Shown here piece after piece: positions 47,030-58,449 of a stretch of 64,000 nucleotides of DNA. The stretch comes from Trichopria drosophilae (lineage: Eukaryota; Arthropoda; Insecta; Hymenoptera; Diapriidae): contig CM059585.1 of the NCBI GenBank assembly GCA_030407085.1, positions 64,308,501 through 64,372,500 on the forward strand, written 5' to 3'. A program made the translations under genes and the position numbers. Under the pieces are notes generated by a model. It was given only the letters and a program-made list of their open reading frames with translations. It ran no database searches and had not been told where the DNA came from. Within the stretch, counting starts at the first letter, position 1. Every line of letters starts with the position of its first letter.

Positions 47030-47740
47030 TTCTGTTCTCAAACTTTGAACAGCAGTATGTTCGCCACTGCGACGGGAAGCAAGATATTGGCCGCCTGGGT
47101 TCCACTATATGCTCCCCTGAGCTTGATATTCTCAGGGGTCACTGCTCCCGGTGAAGTCACCTCAATGATGGCCTGTGCCACCTCCTCCCTAGTTGTGACC
47201 TCGTCGATGTCTTTGATGATGATGACTTTCTTGTGGGACAGTGTCTGTACGACAGCTGTCCCTTTTAGGATGGACGTGACCGCTGGGTGCACACGCCAGG
47301 CGTCGCAAGCTCTAGGAGCAGTTCGCCTGCTTTCGTCCGCCTAATGGCGGACACCCTTTCTCCTAAAATTCGCAGTTCTGGTGCGGCTTTTATTGTTTTC
47401 AGGATGTCGACATATGACCCACCTTCTGCTGCCTTGATCTTGATGGCATCAGGGTGGAGGGGTCGGAGGCCGGATCTTGATTCCGGCTTCCCCCTGTGTC
47501 GTTTGCCGACATCCTCGAAACTTACAGACTCGTGCGCCTTTCCTTACAGAGTGTCACTTGTAACATTTAATGCTGTTGGGGCCGAGTGACCAACCCCAAC
47601 AACACTGCGGTTGCCTGATAACGACGCCGGAGAGCCCGCTTGCTCACTCGTACCCGATTTTTTCACTACCACAGAAGAATGTTTGCTGTCCCTGCCGATT
47701 CAATTGGCTACAATAATGAAAACTATTGATAGATGTCTAG
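47030..47740 (-). pseudogene. R1-type ORF1, 5' half
   Basis: Minus-strand reading gives I-K-I-K-A-A-E-G, Y-V-D-I-L-K-T-I-K, L-G-E-R-V-S-A-I-R-R-T-K-A-G-E-L-L-L-E-L, then (next frame, 47292-47038) I-K-D-I-D-E-V-T-T-R-E-E-V and R-G-A-Y-S-G-T-Q-A-A. These are the conserved blocks before the CCHC knuckles in R1/Jockey ORF1. The knuckles themselves are missing. A frameshift near 47300 breaks the gene. Confidence 0.75.
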
Positions 47741-47799
47741 CAACCAAATTTCACAGCACTAGCAAATTTGTTACTAGCATAGCCAACTTTTTCTCTCAG

Positions 47800-50529
47800 A
47801 GCTACGTAAACCTGGCAAGACCACAATCGCAAATCGGAAATTTTCTTAATGCATAATTTGGAGCTCAATTAGTGCTAATTTAATGCCCTAATCCGGAATT
47901 TAATGCTCTTTTCTTTTTTAAAAAAAAATATGGTCTTGCTAGCTTTACCACAAGCTAGCAGCGCCATTCCAGAAAACCGATAAGGAAAGCTTGTATCAAA
48001 ATGTGGCTAGGGGCATAATTTGGAGCTCATTTAATGCTCGAGATATCCGATAGTGTCGTAGCCCTACAGTTGTCCTTTAAGGGCGGCCCCTACAGGACGA
48101 AAATATAAAAATATTTTTTTAAATTTAAATATAGCGCATAATTTAGAGCTCAATTAGTGCTAATTTAATGCCCTAATCCGGAATTTAATGCTCTTTTCTT
48201 TTTTAAAACAAAATATGGTCTTGCTAGCTTTACCACAAGCTAGCAGCGCCATTCCAGAAAACCGATAAGGAAAGCTTGTATCAAAATGTGGCTAGGGGCA
48301 TAATGTGGAGCTCATTTAATGCTCGAGATATCCGATGGTGTCGTAGCCCTACAGTTGTCCTTTAAGGGCGGCCCCTACAAGACGAAAATAAAAAAATATT
48401 TTTTTAAATTTAAATATAGCGCCTAATTTAGAGCTCAATTAGTGCTAATTTAATGTCCTACTCCGGAATTTTATGCTCTTTTCTGTTTTAAAAAAAAAAT
48501 ATGGTCCTGCTAGGTATACCACAAGCTAGCAGCGCCATTCCAGAAAACCGATAAGGAAAGCTTGTATCAAAATGTGGCTAGGGGCATAATTTGGAGCTCA
48601 TTTAATGCTCGAGATATCCGATAGTGTCGTAGCCCTACAGTTGTCCTTTAAGGGCGGCCCCTACAGGACGAAAATATAAAAATATTTTTTTTAAATTTAA
48701 ATATAGCGCCTAATTTAGAGCTCAATTAGTGCTAATTTAATGTCCTACTCCGGAATTTTATTCTCTTTTCTGTTTAAAAAAAAAAATGTGGTCCTGCTAG
48801 GTATACCACAAGCTAGCAGCGCCGTTCCAGACAACCGATAGGGAAAGATTGCATCAAAATGTGGCCAGGGGCATAATTTGGAGCTCATTTAATGCTCGAG
48901 ATATCCGATAGTATCATAGCCCTACAGTTGTCCTTTAAGGGCGGCCCCTGCAGGACGAAAATATAAAAATATTTTTTTAAATTTAAATATAGCGCATAAT
49001 TTAGAGCTCAATTAGTGCTAATTTAATGTTCCACTCCGGAATTTTATTCTCTTTTCTTTAAAAAAAAAAAATATGGTCCTGCTAGGTATACCACAAGCTA
49101 GCAGCGCCGTTCCAGAAAACCGATAGGGAAAGATTGCATCAAAATGTGGCCAGGGGCATAATTTGGAGCTCTTTTAATGCTCGAGATATCCGATAGTGTC
49201 ATAGCCCTACAGTTGTCTGGAACGGCGCTGCTAGCTTGTGGTATACCTAGCAGGACCATATTTTTTTTTTTAAAAAGAAAAGAGAATAAAATTCCAGAGT
49301 AGGACATTACATTAGCACTAATTGAGCTCTAAATTAGGCGCTATATTTAAATTTAAAAAAATATTTTTTTATTTTCGTCCTGTAGGGGCCGCCCTTAAAG
49401 GACAACTGTAGGGCTACGACACTATCGGATATCTCGAGCATTAAATGAGCTCCAAATTATGCCCGTAGCCACATTTTGCTACAAGCTTTCCTTATCGGTT
49501 TCCTGGAATGGCGCTGCTAGCTTGTGGTAAAGCTAGCAAGACCATATTTTGTTTTAAAAAAGAAAACAGCATTAAATTCCGGATTAGGGCATTAAATTAG
49601 CACTAATTGAGCTCTAAATTATGCGCTATATTTAAATTTAAAAAAATATTTTTATATTTTCGTCCTGTAGGGGCCGCCCTTAAAGGACAGCTGTAGGGCT
49701 ACGACACTATCGGATATCTCGAGCATTAAATGAGCTCCAAATTATGCCCCTAGCCACATTTTGATACAAGCTTTCCTTATCGGTTTTCTGGAATGGCGCT
49801 GCTAGCTTGTGGTAAAGCTAGCAAGACCATATTTTTTTTTAAAAAGAAAAGAGAATAAAATTCCAGAGTAGGACATTACATTAGCACTAATTGAGCTCTA
49901 AATTAGGCGCTATATTTAAATTTAAAAAAATATTTTTTTATTTTCGTCCTGTAGGGGCCGCCCTTAAAGGACAACTGTAGGGCTACGACACTATCGGATA
50001 TCTCGAGCATTAAATGAGCTCCAAATTATGCCCGTAGCCACATTTTGATACAAGCTTTCCTTATCGGTTTTCTGGAATGGCGCTGCTAGCTTGTGGTAAA
50101 GCTAGCAAGACCATATTTTGTTTTAAAAAAGAAAACAGCATTAAATTCCGGATTAGGGCATTAAATTAGCACTAATTGAGCTCTAAATTATGCGCTATAT
50201 TTAAATTTAAAAAAATATTTTTATATTTTCGTCTTGTAGGGGCCGCCCTTAAAGGACAACTGTAGGGCTACGACACTATCGGATATCTCGAGCATTAAAT
50301 GAGCTCCAAATTATGCCCCTAGCCACATTTTGATACAAGCTTTCCTTATCGGTTTTCTGGAATGGCGCTGCTAGCTTGTGGTAAAGCTAGCAAGACCATA
50401 TTTTTTTTTTAAAAAGAAAAGAGCATTAAATTCCGGATTAGGGCATTAAATTAGCACTAATTGAGCTCCAAATTATGCATTAAGAAAATTTCCGATTTGC
50501 GATTGTGGTCTTGCCAGGTTTACGTAGCT
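47800..50529. mobile_element. Foldback element, arms of 285-bp tandem repeats, 9-bp TSD
   Basis: The outer end AGCTACGTAAACCTGGCAAG is mirrored at 50510-50529. The 9-base TTCTCTCAG flanks both sides (47791-47799, 50530-50538). The left arm (47800-49217) has five units (GAGCTCAATTAGTGC at 47861, 48146, 48431, 48718, 49004; spacing 285-287). The right arm (49218-50529) is the reverse with five units. Each unit holds a GCTAGC...GCTAGC hairpin and a GGGCGGCCCCT block. There is no coding capacity. This is the plan of Drosophila FB elements and of some Mutator-type non-autonomous elements, which also make 9-bp duplications. Confidence 0.92.
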
Positions 50530-51316
50530 TTCTCTCAGTGCATGAATTAGATAAAATTATTCCTTCCGCATACGGTAGTGGACTTCTGTCTATTTATTTT
50601 AATTTCTGTAGAACTATTAGTTTGTACAATTTTATTTCGAATTTTCGCTGTAAAAAAGTTTTCCATCAAGACTATTAAAAAAAATATAAAAAATGCCTCC
50701 CATGAGAAAAACCTAAATTTGTATTTAACTTTACAAATTTGCAGCGAATTAATGTTTTTAATTACATTAAAATATGTTTCATTTACTTCCACAACTTCCT
50801 CTTACATCTTCAAGCAGATATAAGTATTTGAAACAGGGTACGGCTTATAATGTTTCATAAACGTGACCCCGTCTTCACTATAGGAATCGCTAAACAGATT
50901 TTTTTTTATTGTTGTCTTATTTGTACTATTTTAAAAAATGCTCTACCTAGGACGTGAAAGCAATTCTATATGAAAAAAATTTTTTCTGTGTATGTGAATA
51001 TTTGGATCGCTTGATCCCTCAAAAGATGTTTACGCCCATGTCACGAACATAATTTTTCTTTATACGGAATTATAAAATATGAGTTTATGCGTTAAATTTA
51101 ACAGTCGAAAGAATAGGGAATTTACATTGCGACTTTACGCATACAAATTCACTGCGTAAATTCGAATTTGACGACCCTTTATGAAGATAAAAGTTTTAAG
51201 CTAAGTCCGAATATAGGCTAAATATAAGATTTAAGAAAAATAAGACCGATTAGAAAAGGGTATTCATCATGCTTTATGGGATTCGCACTATGTTTTTTTC
51301 CGCCTTACCTAGTTAA
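50530..51316. other. No gene seen
   Basis: AT-rich. Overlapping 81-codon frames on both strands (50547-50823) resemble nothing. Confidence 0.45.
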
Positions 51317-51472
51317 CCCATTAACGCCCAAATGCACAGAAAATTTACACCAACTGCGACGCTTATTTCCAGTATGAAATAAATTTCGAAAAAAATCAAA
51401 CCAGATTCTACCATTTTCGAGGTCGCTCTTTCGAGTGGTGAAGAGAAAGTTGTAAAAAATTCAAAATATATC

Positions 51473-51503
<31 letters not shown>

Positions 51504-52762
51504 CCCTCAACCTTCCACCTCGATCGAGGTGTCCCATAGCTCTCAGGGAGCTTGTCTGGGTACAGGTGAGTACCATTGCGAGAGCTGCAGGTCGTCTTAG
51601 ATGGCGCCATACTCACATTTGTCGAGAATGTAGGAAACTGCAGAAACCCACATTAAGTACAGCATCGGCCATGGCTCGATTTCCGCCTGAAGACAATACC
51701 TCGAAAATGCCAAACAGACAGCGTGGTTCGTCTTACACATAGCGAACTGCTGCCTGAAAACAATTTCGAAAAATTGCCCAGCCGGGGATCGAACTCACGA
51801 CCTACGACTTCGTAGTCCAGCACGCTACCGCCTGAGCTACGAAGCCGATTTTCGCATATATAATAAAAAAACAAGTTTTTTTCAGGGCGCATTTCTTACA
51901 AATATCGAGTTTTCGACAAAATTGCGTGCTTTGAAAGAGCTAAAATGTATTAGAAGCGTGCACTCGATAGTTGTACTTAAAAACTACACTGGTATACATT
52001 TTTAATTTTGCGATGTTAAATCCAAAATGGCCACCGTAGCAACAAATTTCTATTTAAAATTTAACAATTTTTTTTCTTCAAAACCATACACTTTAGAGAA
52101 AAATTTCTGAAGAGAATTTTGTTTTACAACGAGTCAAAGAATACCTTCGAATTTTTTCGAAATGTATTTTTACAATTTAGAATTTTTCGAAAATTCGAAA
52201 AACCTAAATTTTGTAAAATGTCAATTGAAAAATCTAAAAAAATTTGAAGGCATTCATCAACCAATTCTAAGACATTTTTTGTTCTGTGGAAATTTTCTCT
52301 AAAGACTATAGTTATGAAGAAAATAAATTATTGGTCTCGATATCTAGAAAAGTTTAGTAATTTTTTTTTCAGGAAAAGTATACAATTTAGAGAAAACTTG
52401 CACAGAACAGAAATATCTTAGAATTGGTTGAAGAATGCCCTCAAATTTTTTTAGATTTTTCAACTAACATTTTGCAAAATTTAGGTTTTTCGAATTTTCG
52501 AAAAAATTCGAGGGTATTCTTTGACTCATTCTAAAACAAAATTGTCACAAAACAATTTTTCTCTAAAGTGTATGGTTTTTAAAAAAAATATTGTTAAATT
52601 TTAAATAGAAATTCTTTGCTGCGGTGGCCATTTTGGATTTAAGATCGCAAAATTTTGAAAATGGTAGAATCTGGTAAGTTTGATTTTTTTTGAAAATTAT
52701 TTCGTATTGGAAATAAGCGTTGAAGTTGGTGTAATTTGTCTGTGCATTTGGGCGTTAATGGG
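51317..52762. mobile_element. piggyBac-type palindromic MITE, TTAA-flanked
   Basis: Ends CCCATTAACGCCCAAATGCA and its mirror (52743-52762) with TTAA outside both (51313-51316, 52763-52766). The arms pair almost throughout: for example ACCATACACTTTAGAGAAAA near 52082 with its reverse near 52560. A SINE (51478-51849) interrupts the left arm. Without it the element is about 1.07 kb, nearly all inverted repeat, with no ORF. Confidence 0.88.
51478..51849 (-). repeat. tRNA-derived SINE with poly(A), nested
   Basis: On the minus strand: head GGCTTCGTAGCTCAGGCGGT with A box TAGCTCAGGCGG (51828-51839) and B box AGTTCGATCC (51786-51795), a 290-base body, and a 26-base A tail (T-run 51478-51503). It is a different family from the 10.3-kb and 39.2-kb SINEs. 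Confidence 0.85.
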
Positions 52763-52766
52763 TTAA

Positions 52767-53320
52767 GGGAAGTCTATTTCAGAAAAAATTTCATTATGCA
52801 GAAATTTCTTATAAAAGTTATAACCGAAATTGTTTAGCAATGATATAATTGTATTCTTGAAATAATCATGTACACTAGTAAAATTCCCAAGAAAACTTTT
52901 CTGCTTGTCAGAGTTAAGGTACCAAAATAAGCTGTTCTGATCATACCTGATGATACCTGGTTTTTTCTTTAACTAAGAAATGTTTCATAAAAATTCATAA
53001 TGGTTTAATTTTCTGGCACATGAAAAAAGAATCTTTTGCAGGTGCGAATATTATATGAAATGATTTGTAATAGGTAATTTACAGAATATATGTCATTTAA
53101 ACCCGGATCATTGTACAAAATAAATATGCCATTAAGGGGATTCTAAACGAAATTTAAATACCCAGTTTAAATGCCTGTGCTGGAATTTAAATTTCTCTTG
53201 ATATATATGTTTTTGGGATTTGGCACGAGGAGCGCTCTCTTCAAGACAATATCCAATATGGCGCAGTACAGAGTCGACTGCTCGGATTGACGTTTGGGTT
53301 AGAGAGGTAGAGTAAACATA
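52767..53320. other. No gene seen
   Basis: AT-rich gap between two palindromic elements. Confidence 0.45.
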
Positions 53321-53668
53321 CAGGGTGATTCTCCATTGAATGACTTCCGGTTAATAGTGGATTCTGTGATAAATTCTAAGAACATTTTTCCTTTGAAAAA
53401 AATTTGTGCGATGTACAGTTTTCAAATTATTTAGCATTAAAGTCAGCCAATAGGAACAGGAGTTGCTTGATTGTCGCGACGATTTCGATGTTTGCTGACA
53501 ATGCAATCGTCGCGACAATCAAGCAACTGCTGTTCCTATTGGCTGACTTTAATGCTAAATAATTTGAAAACTATCTATCGCACAAATTTTTTTCAAAGGA
53601 AAAATGTTCTTAGAATTTATCACAGAATCTACTGTTAACCGGAAGTCATTCAATGGAGAATCACCCTG
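53321..53668. mobile_element. 348-bp hairpin MITE, TA-flanked
   Basis: CAGGGTGATTCTCCATTGAA at the left is exactly mirrored at the right. TA lies on both sides (53319-53320, 53669-53670). Arms of about 161-163 bases pair with few mismatches around a 22-base loop (53484-53505). Tc1/mariner-type by its ends and TA. Confidence 0.93.
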
Positions 53669-53968
53669 TATATAGCGTAATCGCCACAATCTAGTCACTG
53701 ATATATCATTACATTATGGTTATGTGTATGCTAATCTAACATTCATTGCTAACACTAATTAGTTTTAACTAACAACGTAATTAGTTTTGTATATCGCCAA
53801 ACAGTTTTTTTATAGGCTTATGAATGTAGCAATGGTAGCATTCGTGCTACTTTTACATTTTCTCATTGCCAACAATTTGTTAAGTTTTTTTATATGTGAA
53901 CATTAAACGAACTTGCATTTCGGACATCAGCAATTATTTTTCAACCCTTATGCTCAGCGATGTACAAA

Positions 53969-54522
53969 TGGTAAAATTCATTACCATCAACGATCTTATA
54001 TTTCATACACGGACAATAATAATAACACTTGTGCTAATCAAATAAATGGTAACATTCATTACCATCAACGATGTTGCATTTATTACATTGACAATAGTTT
54101 TTAAACACTTTTATTGATCGCAGTAGTGATAAAATTCATTACCATCAACGATCTTTTATTTCATATGTCGACAATAATTTTTCAAACCTTGTGCTGATCA
54201 AAGAAATGGTAAAATTCATTACCAGGAACAAAAAAATTCGTTTTTTATGTTGCTAAACATTTATATGTCATTTTTTTGAACATACCAATGGTAATATTCA
54301 TTACCGTTGACGAATAACATTTTCGCCAATAATTTTGTGCAATATTTTCTTATATCGAAGTAGTGATAAAATTCATTACCATCAACGATCTTATTATGTT
54401 TACATCGACAATACTTTGTCAACATTGTATGGATCATCAAAGCAATGGTAACATTCGTTACCAGCGAACAAATTTACAATTTTCACATTTTTATGAATTC
54501 AGCAAAAGTAACATCCATTACA
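53969..54522. repeat. ~80-bp tandem repeat with TGGTAA/TTACCA dyad
   Basis: The core TGGTAAAATTCATTACCA, a 6-bp inverted repeat around six bases, recurs at 53969, 54047, 54127, 54207, 54289, 54364, 54446 and (decayed) 54506, spacing 60-82. ATCAACGATCTT usually follows. The dyad is kept better than the sequence between units. Confidence 0.9.
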
Positions 54523-54550
54523 TTCAATGACTTCTCAGCCTACTTATTAC

Positions 54551-54717
54551 CAGAGCTGTCAAATGAATTTATACGAGTCTGGTAAGATGCGAATAAACTT
54601 TTGATACATGATTATTTGCACCTAAAGCCGTTTCATATATTGTATTTCGTTAAATTTGTACCGGAGCTGTCAGCTTTATTTATACGAGTCTGGTAAGAAG
54701 CGAATAAACTTATTATA
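54551..54717. repeat. Two direct repeats 110 bp apart next to the LTR
   Basis: GAGCTGTCA followed by TTTATACGAGTCTGGTAAGA and GCGAATAAACTT occurs at 54552-54607 and 54663-54712. The second copy ends 7-12 bases before the LTR. Confidence 0.8.
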
Positions 54718-54723
54718 GAAGAT

Positions 54724-55280
54724 TGTTACGATCGTACGATCATAACGATCGATTATGGGTACATTATAATATAAAGTATACGCGATAATTACAAGAAACG
54801 AGACTCTCCATATCCGGTCTCGCGCAAAGGTGTGAAATCGGATAATTATCGGGTTATACTTTAACATTTCAATTAAAACAATAGCTAAGCGTTTCCTCTG
54901 TGGAAACCTGCAAACGTTAGCAAATTGCACGGCGACGGACGAGAGTTTGGGACGACAAAAAAGGTGTCCTCAGCGGGTTCCCAGGAAGGAAACATGCGGA
55001 CGTCAGCGGGAAGGCTCGGCGACTTGGGGTCTTCGCCGATGGACTCTGCGACCGGTATAGATATAAATTAGACATCGAACATCGGACAAGACAGACTTTT
55101 GACGGAACTCTGACCCGGAACGTCGCGATCTTAAGTCAGAGACCCGGGCTCGGGACTTATAGCGCGTACAATCGGAACCCCTGTACGGATGCTGGGCGCG
55201 TCGAGAAAATAAACTAAAAACAATAATTCTCCCGTTCGTTTCTTTTTATTCGCGCGTTACGTTTATCAAGAAACGTAACA
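54724..55280 (+). repeat. 5' LTR of the gypsy/errantivirus-type element
   Basis: Starts TGTTACGATC and ends AAACGTAACA, so TGTTACG and CGTAACA mirror each other. A TATAAAT box at 55062-55068 and AATAAA at 55208-55213 lie in U3/R order. The primer binding site starts eight bases later. The 3' LTR is beyond the window. Confidence 0.85.
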
Positions 55281-55288
55281 AAATTTAA

Positions 55289-55308
55289 TGGTGTCAGAAG
55301 TGGGATCC
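55289..55308 (+). promoter_or_regulatory. Primer binding site, tRNA-Leu type
   Basis: TGGTGTCAGAAGTGGGATCC starts with TGG and is complementary to the CCA end and acceptor stem expected for tRNA-Leu genes that begin GTCAG. Reverse transcription would start here. Confidence 0.8.
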
Positions 55309-55724
55309 ACAAGTGTTGGAATCATAAATCGTGGTCTCATTCGCGTGGAGTACCAATCTCCTTAGTGTGGATTCAACAAAAAAAATAATAGTTCGCGCGC
55401 AGCGTCCGAACGAACTATAAATTATAAACTGTGAACTATAAGTGTGAACTGCAGCGTTTCATTCCAAAGACGATTGCTGTTTCTAAGAGGGAGAAATCAA
55501 ACCGTTCCCACGATAACGGCCAAATGCAGTTTTTTTCTGATTATCATCATCACCCTGATCGGAGCTCGGCGAATAATTTGCGGGTAAGTCGCTACATTTT
55601 CCACCTGACTTTTGCCTTAGCCATTTTATATAAAACTATATCAATTGCCGTTACTTTACGCGACTATATTATGTTTCAAAAAGCGCAGGTAATAATAAAG
55701 AAATATTTTTTTTTTTTTTTTTTT

Positions 55725-55805
55725 GCCCGGAATATTTTCTTTAATATATATATATACCTATATAATATATAAATATACATATATATTAAAGAAAATATTC
55801 CGGGC
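55725..55805. repeat. Perfect 27-bp-arm hairpin in the gypsy leader
   Basis: GCCCGGAATATTTTCTTTAA continuing into ATATATAT is mirrored at 55779-55805. The loop of about 27 AT-rich bases lies between. A T-run lies just left, an A-run just right. Either an RNA structure of the leader or a tiny inserted palindrome. Confidence 0.9.
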
Positions 55806-55999
55806 AGAGAGAAAAAAATACACAACAAAAAAAAATCTTTGGAACTTTGAGGGAAACGCGTTTTGAATGAGAAAGGCTCGCGATATACTCGGTTCTCCCG
55901 TAGTAAAGCAAATTCGGAAACGAAACGGCGAACGAACAGGATTCACCAACAATAAGCTCGCGAGAAAATTCTCCCGAAAATACTGAACGTAAACCTAAG

Positions 56000-56718
56000 A
56001 TGGAAAATAACGCGCCAGAATCCGTCAAGCAGCAAGTGCTGACTTTAGGTCCATCAGCCGGAGATGTAATATACACGATACCCGACTTTTTCGGAAATCG
56101 TGAGTATTATCAAGATTTTGCGAGAGAGTGTAGATCCGCGTTGAAAATATTACCCAATAATAGTAGGGATCTTTTCAAATTTTTGCTAAAGGGAAAATTT
56201 AAGTGGAGGTGTTAAATAAACGTTACGGAGGACACGATGACCCTCATATATTTCTATCAAAAATACCGTCCTTAGTACAAAAACCCGGCGAATCGGTCGA
56301 CGATTTCGGTCAACGTGTGACAGACTTATATACATCGGCGGTTGCAGCTACGGAGGCTGCATCGAAGTATGTAACCGAAGTTCGCGATAGTTTAATTAAA
56401 TTACTAGAGGAAAAATGTTTACAACAATTTATAGTCGGATTAAGGGGAGTCATGGAGTTTAGGGTACAGATGGAGAAACCAAAAACCCTAACCGAGGCTG
56501 CAGAGATCGCGAACAGGCTAGCGACATTACACTTCGCCAAAGATAATTCCGTTGAAACTGGAGCGGGCCAACGGGAACGTTACAGGATGCCTGCGTCGGC
56601 CCGAGTCGTTAGCGCCGGGAACGCATATCCCCGCGACGATAACCCCGTACCCTACGGTGAACTATGCAGGTACTGTGATAGACCGGGTCACAGCGAATCA
56701 AACTGTGTACATTGGTAA
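56000..56718 (+). pseudogene. gag: Gypsy/errantivirus gag
   Basis: ATG at 56000 (M-E-N-N-A-P-E-S) opens a 72-codon frame with the capsid block F-F-G-N-R-E-Y-Y. After a frameshift at about 56205 the second frame (56203-56718) carries K-P-G-E-S-V-D-D-F-G-Q-R-V, F-I-V-G-L-R-G, E-A-A-E-I-A-N-R-L and a zinc knuckle C-R-Y-C-D-R-P-G-H-S-E-S-N-C at the end. Gag packages the element RNA. The reading then fuses directly to sequence that normally follows the protease. Confidence 0.8.
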
Positions 56719-57165
56719 TGCGCTCGTCCGAAATCGCGATGGGTACGCATATATGATAGCAGCAAATACTAACGAGCATTCGGTCACGATGAAGGTGCCG
56801 ATGGTGGATCTCGAGGCATGTGACTTTGCGTGAAACGCGTCGACGGATTTGGGAACGATGCCTTGGCCGGCGAAAAGGACGGGGAGACCAAGACGTTGGA
56901 AAGCATTGAAATCGACACCGCGGAGAAAGATAACGGCCGAGCGGGACAAGTGTTGTCGCTCATGGACTTGAGTCCCATGTCCCAAGAGGAAGAAAACCAC
57001 GTGCTCGCACTCGTTAGCAGATATGCGCGGAGATGTCATCTACCGGGTGAACAGCTAGGTGCGACTACAGTGTTCTCTCACCGAATACATACGGTAGATG
57101 ACGTGCCGATCAGAACCAAACGTTTTCGCCACCCTCCTGCTTATAGCAGGAGATGCAACGTTTAG
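56719..57165 (+). pseudogene. Gypsy pol: post-protease linker; protease missing
   Basis: Immediately after the gag knuckle come N-A-L-V-R-N-R-D-G-Y-A-Y and I-A-A-N-T-N-E, a block that follows the aspartic protease in errantivirus pol. No D-T/S-G active site is present, so the protease was deleted together with the end of gag. The frame from 56830 then carries the run-in to RT (D-D-V-P-I-R-T-K-R-F-R). Frames shift near 56830 and 57145. Confidence 0.65.
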
Positions 57166-58449
57166 TGGCAGAGCAATTGAAGGCCGGTATTGTACGTCCG
57201 TCAACATCACCATATGATTCGCCCGCCTGGGTCGTGCCGAAGAAGTGCGGCCCGGACGGAGAAAAGAGGTGGAGGCCCGTTATCGATTTCCGTGAACTTA
57301 ACGAGAAAACGATCGGCGATGCCTACCCGATACCCAATATTGCAGATATTCTCGATCAATTAGGCCAAGCCTCGTATTTTACGACGCTTGACTTAAAATC
57401 GGGATTCCACCAGATCAAAATGGATGAGCGAGACGCCCATAAAACGGCGTTATCCACGCCTTATGCACATCTCGAGTACACTCGGATGCCCATGGGCACA
57501 AAGAATGGACCGAGTTCGTTCCAGCGTCTGATGGACCTTGTGTTGACCGGATTACAAGGGACAGAAATACTGGTATACCTAGACGACATAGTCGTCTACG
57601 CCAAAAATCTCGAAGAACACTGTAAGAAATTTGACCCACTTATGAAACGTTTAGCTAACGCCAACCTATCTTTAGAGCCCCAAAAGTGCAACTTTTTGCG
57701 AAAGGAGGCCACTTATCTCGGTCATATGATTTCTGAAAATACGGTTAAACCAGATTCGCGAAAAATTCAAGCAGTGGCAGAATTTCCACGGCCCAAAAAT
57801 GCTAAACAAATTAAACAGTTTTTGGGTCTTGCCGGATATTATCGGCGTTTCGTGGAGAACTTTTCGAAAATTGCCCATCCATTGAATAATTTGCTTAAGA
57901 AAACTGTTCCGTTTGTTTGGACGGAAGAACAAACTGAGGCTTTCGAAATATTGAAATCAAAGCTTTGTTCAGACCCTATTTTACAGCTACCTGATTTTTC
58001 ACGACCATTTCTCGCAACTTCTGACGCTTCAGGGTATGCATTAGGAGCGATTCTTTCGCAAGACGAGGTGGGTAAAGACCAGCCGGTAGCTTACGCCTCT
58101 AGGAGCTTAAGGGGTGCCGAAATTAGATACTCCACCGGCGACAAAGAAATGCTCGCTGCAGTATTCGCAGTGGAGCAATTTCGACCATACTTATATGGCC
58201 GGAAATTCACGATCGTTAGTGATCATGAACGCCTGAAGTATCTTATAACGATGAAAGATATGACACTTCGTCTTCATCGTTTTCGCTTAAAGCTCGAGGA
58301 CTACGACTACGGTGTGGCCCATAAGCCCGGAAAGTGCAATGTGAACGCCGACGCGCTGTCGCGTAATCCAACAGACGGGGGTTGCGAGGAAAGGGCCAGT
58401 GGCGACGAGAAAGCCGAATCGCCAGAAGCTCGGAAAATGCTTCCTTTAA
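57153..58449 (+). pseudogene. pol: Gypsy pol: reverse transcriptase and RNase H
   Basis: The first 432 codons of the 512-codon frame (57153-58691) are intact. RT: V-I-D-F-R-E-L-N, T-T-L-D (D80) and V-Y-L-D-D (D144, D145). RNase H: T-S-D-A-S (D291), E332 in G-D-K-E-M-L-A and D357 in V-S-D-H, then H-K-P-G-K and N-A-D-A-L-S-R. All catalytic acids are present. After residue 432 the frame runs into the piggyBac-type insertion, so residues 433-512 are not part of pol. It makes the DNA copy of the element RNA in the cytoplasm. Confidence 0.9.

Larger units (their letters stand above)
44290..47740 (-). mobile_element. R1-clade non-LTR retrotransposon, rearranged
   Basis: On the minus strand, in order: ORF1 N-terminal half (47740-47030), a jump directly to the linker just upstream of RT (46990-46319), a foreign insertion (about 45525-46321), the RT core (45530-44794) and the post-RT region (44600-44290). 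ORF1 zinc knuckles and the endonuclease are deleted. GC-rich compared with its surroundings, as is usual for R1-type elements. Confidence 0.8.

Noticed and set aside
47800..50529. CRISPR-like array
   Set aside because: Units are 285 bp with no spacers, arranged as two inverted arms, in an animal genome.
51780..51849. A tRNA gene on the minus strand
   Set aside because: The acceptor ends do not pair and the head continues into a SINE body with poly(A).
53913..54104. 63-codon ORF in the 80-bp repeats
   Set aside because: It is a by-product of two satellite units and ends with them.
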